A stretch of 64,000 bases of DNA from Tetracentron sinense (lineage: Eukaryota; Streptophyta; Magnoliopsida; Trochodendrales; Trochodendraceae): the NCBI GenBank assembly GCA_015143295.1, contig CM026567.1, positions 14,960,416 to 15,024,415 on the forward strand. Direction: 5' to 3'. Every line of letters starts with the position of its first letter. The stretch's first letter is position 1. This document shows, one piece after another, positions 58,372 to 64,000 of this stretch. Both the position numbers and the translations under genes were made by a program. The notes beneath the pieces are model-generated. The model did no database searches. It was given only the letters and a program-made list of their open reading frames with translations, and was not told the origin of the DNA.

Positions 58372-60719
58372 TGTCGCGCCCCAAAATCCCACCTAACTTA
58401 ATGTGAGACTTTGGCACGTGACTTAATCATTAATTCCATAACTTCTTATCATAAGCATTTAAGGAAATTCTAAAAACATGGACCTAAAAATTTATTATTA
58501 TTTTTTTTTTCTCTTTAAATAAATGCAATCAAGTCCAATATCTGAAATAAATACTAAGACCTCATAATCAATTTAAAATCAACCTCTATGAATCTCCAGT
58601 CATAAACTCAAACTAACTATAAATCCATAATTTGTCTATTACAATTCTAAAATTCAAAATCCAAATATACTAGTGATCTAGTGTCCTGTGTATGGCCAGT
58701 AATCCAAGTTCCATTCTCCATCAGGATAGTCACCTGCTGGCTCTTCCTGCTCTTCCTCGTATTCTTCCTCTTCCCAAGGTCCTGGGGTACAAATGTCAAA
58801 TCTAGTACCTGCCGACAACAACAGTCATCGGCTGAGTAACAAGTTACCCAGCGTATATACAAAATCCTGCCTAACAATATACGAGATTTGATAACAATAT
58901 ATTTTAAGATTCAACATCACAAGTGAACTCACAATATTTCAAAGTGCGGAAGCATAATTAAATTTGATTCTTACACCTGATTACTCATGCTTATTTCTCT
59001 TATTTATCTTGCCTATTTTTGTTCATGAATTTATTCAATAACATGCAATTGCAATAACTTAAAATAACTCTATCCCATATATCGGGTAGAGACTAACATA
59101 TACTCTACTTTCCGAGGTACCACACAATATACACATTATCCGGTGTACACGACTTGTCTACACATTATCCGGTGTATACGGCTTGTCTACACATTATCCG
59201 GTGTATACGGCTTGTCTACACATTCACCGGTGCATACGGCTGGTTTTGCCTTGATCATAGGCCTGTGGGTACTTGGTCAGTGCAAAACTCAATCATGCAT
59301 AATGCTTGTGTCCTTGTGTACTTGCATATTACTTGTCATCTTGTTTATTCTCATGCTTGTTCATGTATAGATTTCGTGAATCCGTGTGAATGAAATAAAA
59401 TACTTGTAAATCATGCATAGATTTAAACATGCAAGGGTTTTCCTAAGTGATCAATATAAAGCATAATTTGTCAAATAAAATAAGGGATAATTTTATTTAC
59501 CGCGTCTAAATTTTTAATACGCATCTATATTCAAATAAGTCTCACAGGGCCTTAGTTTTCACAACACATAATGATCTCAAACAAACTTATAATAATTTCA
59601 TCAATTCTGAACATCATCCACTTCCTCAATTCTCATCATTCATACACCACAAAATCAATCACATTCCCCTTGTTGATATAGAATAAAAAAATCATAAACA
59701 ACATCTTTTTCAAATAATTATCACAAAGAAATCACCATCTAAAATGTTCTTTATTCATCATATATATATTATCCATCAGATAACCAAGATCTAAAATTTT
59801 CTAACATCGTCTATAGATTTTTCAAGGGAAAATCCTGATTTAGAACATTACAAAAATCATCATATATATTTTCCATAAAAAAAATCTGGGTATGAACATC
59901 GTAAAATCATCATATATAATTTCCCATGAGAAAATCTGAGTATAAACATCATAAAATCCTCATATATAATTTTCATCATAGTTTAAAACAATAAAAACAT
60001 ATTTACTATTGTCGTTCTTACTTTAGATCTATTTCTTCATCATATTTGTATCAATAATTCCTATATTGAGAGGAAGGAAGTCGTATTTACCTCTCACGAT
60101 CGCTTCCCTACGATCAAACGTTTGCGAATGGGATGGATCTAAGCCTTTTTGTACTTTTTCCTTGCAACACCTTTGATTTCTCCTCTTGGATCTCTCCAAA
60201 ACCCTTTTTTCTCACTCTCTTTAATGAGAACTCATAGGTTTTTCTTCTATTTTTCTCTCTAATAAGTTTTAGAATGATAAAATACCTAAAATCCATGAGT
60301 TAGGATCTTTATATAGGCAATACCAGAGTTAGAAAGTGATAAGAACTGCTAAAACACTATTCACGGTTACTGTTCACGCGGTTACTGTTTATCGTATTTA
60401 CAGTTTTGCCACTGCACTTTGAATAATTCTATAGAGCTCAATTCTTATCGGATTAACCTGAAATTTGAACCATAGCTACTTTAGGTCATATAGAATCTAC
60501 ATTAAAATTTTCATAAATTTTGGATTGCACAAAATGACCAAAATGCCCCTCTTATGATAAAGGAGATTTCGTCTATTTTTCACTTTATTAATTTATAAAA
60601 CACCCTCATGCTACTTTAATTGTTCCAATTTTAAACTTATGTAATAAATTAATCATGACAACCAAGAATATTAAAATAATTGATATGAATACCAAGAAAT
60701 TAAATTTCGGGTCTCTACA
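58372..60719 (-). mobile_element. Solo LTR, family 1, minus strand
   Basis: On the minus strand it begins TGTAGAGACCCGAAATT and ends GATTTTGGGGCGCGACA. The flanks CACGT (58367-58371) and CATGT (60720-60724) are a target repeat with one change. The same family as 13331-15449. The TATA box (minus TATATAAA) is at 60308-60315; upstream of it, at 60355-60415, the CGGTTACTGTTCACG word is repeated. Longer than its relative by about 230 bp. There is no coding sequence. Confidence 0.85.
59133..59245 (-). repeat. 29-bp tandem repeat, four copies
   Basis: Units start at 59133, 59162, 59191 and 59220, with text ACATTATCCGGTGTAYACGR then CTTGTCTAC. This is the reverse of the three-copy array at 14636-14722. 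Confidence 0.9.
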
Positions 60720-61246
60720 CATGTCAACCCTGTCAATTTGCATAATTGAATTTTCAATCCAACGGTCCAGCTATAGTATAGTAGGTACTCGAAATCACTT
60801 CCCAAACAAAAAACTAATGAGAACCAATGTTTGAAATTTCGGTTTCGGCCAACCCCAACGACATTGAAACTGAGTTTATTTTAAAAATCAGATTTCAGTC
60901 AAAATTTTGGGGTTTTGAAGATTTCGGAATTTCGGCCGAAATCTGATTTTTTATTTTTAAATAATTTTTTTTAATTGTTTTTTATTAAAATTCTGAAATA
61001 TTTCGAAATTTTTACTGAAATTTCAAAAATTTATATATTAATTTTAAAAATAAAATAATAATATTTATATAAATATATAAATTTTAATAAAATATTATTT
61101 TTTAAAATATATATATATTAATAAAATATATATAATTAATCAAATATTAATATTTCAGATTTCGAAATTTCGTCGAAATCCCTTAATTTTTCAAGATTTT
61201 GGTTTTGGTTGGCTGGCCGAAATCATCGCAAATTTCGAAATTAAAA

Positions 61247-62553
61247 GGAGAAATACATTTACACTCCATAAGGTTTGAGGAAAATACACATAGACCCCCG
61301 ACCCCCTCAGGTTTCAAAAAATACATTAGGTATTCCTACTTTTCAAAATATTAACACTTACACCCCTTCCATCAGTTGACCGTTAGTCAATTGACAGAAT
61401 GATGATGTCATGTGATAAAATGGTTTGAACTATAAAAAATGTCATCTCTAAAGTTGTCATTTTCCACTTTTCTCATATACGAAATTGTTCCCTCATTTTT
61501 AAATAAAGTCAAATCCTCTAGGGTTGGCCACGTGTTCTTTTTGACACCCTATAAATGGGGTAGATTCACCCACCCCTAGGGTTCACCTGCCCATCCTTGG
61601 TTTTTTTTTCTAAATATTAATTTTTTTTTAAATTGTTATGAAGATTTTTTTAATATTAAAATATTTAAAAAAAGAATTAATATTTTTTTTAAAAAAAACA
61701 AGGATGGGCTGGTGAACCCTAGGGGTGGCCACGTGTCCTTTTTGACACCCCTTGAAATAGCCATGTGTCCCTTTTGACACCCCATAACTATGGTTAAGAT
61801 TCACCCACCCCTAGGATTCACTCACTTTTTTTTTTAATTAATTATTTTTTTAAAATATTAATTATTTTTAAAAAATTTAAAAACTGTTTTTAAGGTTTTT
61901 TTAATCTTAAAATATCAAAAAAAAAAAAAAAGCCAATCATGGGCGGGGGAACCCCTGAGGTGGCCACGTGTCCTTTTTGACACCCTTTGAGGTAGCCACG
62001 TGTTCTTTTTTACACCACTTAAATGGGGTTAGATTCACCCACCCCTAGGGTTCATCCACCCATCCTTGGTTTTTTTTTTAAATATTATTTTTTTTAAATA
62101 TTTTAATATTAAAAAAACCTTTAAAATAGTTTTTTTTTTTTAAAATAAAAAAATCAAGGATAGACGGGTGAACCCTAGGGGTGGGAGAATCTAACCCCTT
62201 TAAGAGGTGTCAAAAATGACACGTGACCACCTCAAGGGATGTCAAAAAGAACATGTGGCCAAGGGATGTCAAAAAGGACATGTGGCCATTCCTAGAGATT
62301 TTAGCTTTATTTAAAAATGATGGGGCAATTTCGTATATAAGAAAAGTGAAAAATGACAACTTTAGTAGATGACATTTCATATCACTTATCACATGACATC
62401 ACTATTCTGTCAGTTAAGTAACGATCAACTGATGAAAATGAGTAAGTGTTAATATTTTGAAAAATAGGAGTACCTAATGTATTTTCTGAAACTTGAGGGG
62501 TCTTTATATTTTCATCACACCTGAGGAGACTCAGGTGTAAATGTATTTTCTCC
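61247..62553. mobile_element. Mutator-type foldback element with long terminal inverted repeats
   Basis: Both ends read GGAGAAATACATTTACAC or GGAGAAAATACATTTACAC when oriented outward-in, and inverted similarity runs for roughly 400 bp per side. The 9-bp direct repeat AAATTAAAA at 61238-61246 and 62554-62562 fits Mutator-like elements. There is no coding sequence; the centre is A/T homopolymer-rich with CCTAGGGGTGG and its reverse. The element is non-autonomous. Confidence 0.85.
61520..62290. promoter_or_regulatory. G-box array within the foldback element
   Basis: The word GGCCACGTGTCCTTTTTGAC and close variants occur near 61525, 61728, 61960 and 61997 on the plus strand, and as GTGACACGT-type text near 62217 on the other. 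CATGTG variants lie near 61767, 62249 and 62278. CACGTGTC holds a G-box and an ABRE-like core, bound by bZIP and bHLH factors in plants. Any activity here is inference. Confidence 0.55.
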
Positions 62554-62568
62554 AAATTAAAAACCTTG

Positions 62569-62743
62569 CCAAGAACTGTCATGCCATTTACATCTTCAAT
62601 CATCTTGTTGCTTTCGTTTGCGCGACAGTGTCAAAAAGAAACTTCGGGGAAAGAGATGTCTTTCTTCTTATAGAAGAGTTAGAAGAGAAAATTCGTCACT
62701 ATATATTTCAACACAAGACTTTGAACGTACTCCTTAACCCTAC
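62569..62743. other. Unassigned stretch between the MITE and the duplication
   Basis: An open frame crosses it but no family is recognised. No repeat is seen. Confidence 0.3.
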
Positions 62744-64000
62744 ACCGTTGGATGCCATCGGGATTCACACGAAGTCGATCCTGATAAAACATCCAGGGAA
62801 CATCAGCATCACACCTATACATTTTACACACCATAACAGGAGAGTGTGAGGTGTCCACCCCCATTTGTACCTGACAACAGCGCGTGGATTTTGGCCGTCG
62901 TGTCTGGTAAAGAAAGTGATATGTTACTTCCAGAACCTTCCAGAACTGGAGCTCGTTATAAATAGTTGAGCTTTGAAACTCTTCCTTTCTCAGTTTGCTT
63001 TAAATATCTTCTCAATTTGCTCCAAATATCTCTGCAATACTTTATGATCTCTTTCTAGCTTCTGTATGTATATCTCTCCCATTTCATGAAATTCTTTCCT
63101 TATTTTAATTTTTTTTAATGGTCAAGCCGAAAATGAGTTTGCTAAGCTATGCTTGGTTTTGTTTGATTTTATTTTCTTCTTTTTTTTTTTATATGAAATT
63201 TCAGTCTTCTTTTTTTCTTCTGGCGATGTGGGTTGTGGGGAGAGTGATGCTGGTTTTGTCAAACTACAGAGTACAAAGCACGGACCAGAAACCCCTAAAA
63301 AGCAATGATCTTCAAACTAAAATTTCGGATAGAACGGAAAAAAGAAAATCAAACAAAGCCAAGAGTAGCTTAGAATACTCATGTTTTGAAGATCCTACAT
63401 TGGAGGTGGGGGGATGTTCTGTAATCTGTCGTTGGGAACTTGGGTTTGGTATTTCTTATGAAGAATGTATTGATGGGGTTGCTATATAATCCTGAAAAGC
63501 AGTTGAATTTGGTGGTTTTGTCTTGGTTTTGTGAATGGGAGACTCAAGGAACCGAACTGGAAACCTACCCATATGGTTTTCTATGAATCATAGCCTCTGT
63601 TTTTTAGTTTCCTTCCCAAAATGCCAGAAATCTCAGCCGTTTATTTTCGTGTTTGAGTTCTTTTCGTTAGTGATTTTGAAGAGAAACGCAGGGATTTACA
63701 CTCCTAATTTTAGTTTAATTTCAACGAATTTTAGTTCCATAAGGTGATTTTCTTTTGAGAATATCTTCTGGAATTGCAGGAATTCAAATCGGGAACTTAC
63801 TCAGTTAGCTTTCCATCACAATTCACAAGGGAGCTCTGAGCTGTGGATTTTAGTGAGGTAATATTCAGAAAACCTTTAATTATCCTTAATATACTTCAGG
63901 CCGTCCTCCTTTTCTTCTTTATCTGTTAGCTGAATATACAAGAAAGTGATTTTTCTTGGTTTTTGATGGCGCGTTTTAACCGAACTCCCTGTGGGTTGAC
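62744..64000 (+). repeat. Inverted segmental duplication, copy 2 (promoter and 5' region, gene body beyond the window)
   Basis: It matches 18378-19397 in reverse. The landmarks appear in the order given for copy 1 and continue to the window edge. After the promoter at 62928-62964 comes probable 5' UTR text with CTCTCCC, then probable intron or UTR sequence. The longest open frame (63118-63489, starting MVKPKMSLL) is not kept in copy 1, so it is not taken as coding. Compared with copy 1 it has about 150 extra bases around 63220-63420. The gene itself is not identified. Confidence 0.7.
62928..62964 (+). promoter_or_regulatory. Perfect heat-shock element and TATA box
   Basis: TTCCAGAACCTTCCAGAA at 62928-62945 is four alternating TTC/GAA units spaced by two bases, an ideal binding site for trimeric heat shock factors. 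TATAAATA follows at 62957-62964, so transcription should start near 62990-63000. Such close HSE-TATA spacing is typical of plant heat-inducible genes. The matching place in copy 1 lacks this site. Confidence 0.7.

Larger units (their letters stand above)
60825..62568. mobile_element. hAT-like MITE split by a Mutator-type foldback element
   Basis: The left end CAATGTTTGAAATTTCGG and the right end, reversed, CAAGGTTTTTAATTTCG resemble the ends of the MITE at 15748-16319. The interior repeats TTTCGGCCGAAAT-type words. The 8-bp flanks ATGAGAAC and CCAAGAAC agree at five positions, so the target repeat is decayed. Without the nested element it would be about 430 bp. Confidence 0.5.

Noticed and set aside
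24084-60719. The long non-coding TG...CA units as separate short retroelements (TRIM or LARD)
   Set aside because: None shows an internal pair of LTRs, a primer site or a polypurine tract, and each has one TATA box, so solo LTR is the simpler reading.
63118-63489. Open frame of 123 residues in the second duplicate
   Set aside because: The frame is not kept in the matching region of the first duplicate, so it is more likely UTR or intron sequence.

Overview
The window is nuclear DNA from a flowering plant, and almost all of it is transposable-element sequence. The evidence is a plant-type Copia primer site matching initiator Met tRNA, an Athila/Tat-type Gypsy element with an Asp-tRNA primer site, Ogre-like solo LTRs, a CACTA (En/Spm) element with a TNP2 transposase, a plant LINE, tRNA-derived SINEs and several MITEs. 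I recognise no complete host protein-coding gene. The likely host sequence is a possible terminal exon at 21.05-21.17 kb and a promoter/5' region present twice, in inverted orientation, at 18.4-19.4 kb and 62.7-64.0 kb. The species cannot be fixed from the sequence.

Layout. 1-7.9 kb is AT-rich non-coding DNA built from old, diverged copies of a few long repeat units. 7.96-10.11 kb is the 5' part of a Copia retrotransposon. 10.11-16.92 kb is a LINE 3' half on the minus strand, split by an Ogre-like solo LTR (10955-16404, TSD TTCTG) that itself holds a second solo LTR (13331-15449, TSD CCCCG) and a hAT-like MITE (15748-16319). 16.9-21.4 kb holds MITEs, SINE pieces, the first copy of the inverted duplication and the candidate exon. 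22.6-23.7 kb is a broken minus-strand gene for a plant transposon protein.

From about 24.1 to 58.4 kb most of the sequence is one old Tat-type Gypsy element (called G0 here) that has been opened by other insertions: an Athila-like element with both LTRs (26802-35745, TSD AATCC), a CACTA element (37331-45493, TSD ACA) carrying a 180-bp satellite array, and solo LTRs at 45522-47950 (GTCAC), 49504-52364 (AATGT) and 53281-54755 (GGAAG). A solo LTR at 24084-26339 (CATCA) adjoins it on the left. 58.4-60.7 kb is another solo LTR. 60.8-62.6 kb is a hAT-like MITE split by a Mutator-type foldback element, which lies 375 bp upstream of a heat-shock-element promoter in the second copy of the duplication.

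The most unusual signals are: (1) six consecutive hairpins in one LTR whose stems differ in sequence but remain self-complementary around a constant loop; (2) a similar covarying hairpin minisatellite in the G0 LTR; (3) the same design, a family-specific palindrome cluster upstream of the TATA box, in several unrelated LTR families; (4) a satellite with higher-order structure inside a CACTA transposase gene; and (5) a G-box array carried by a transposon to a promoter with a perfect heat-shock element.
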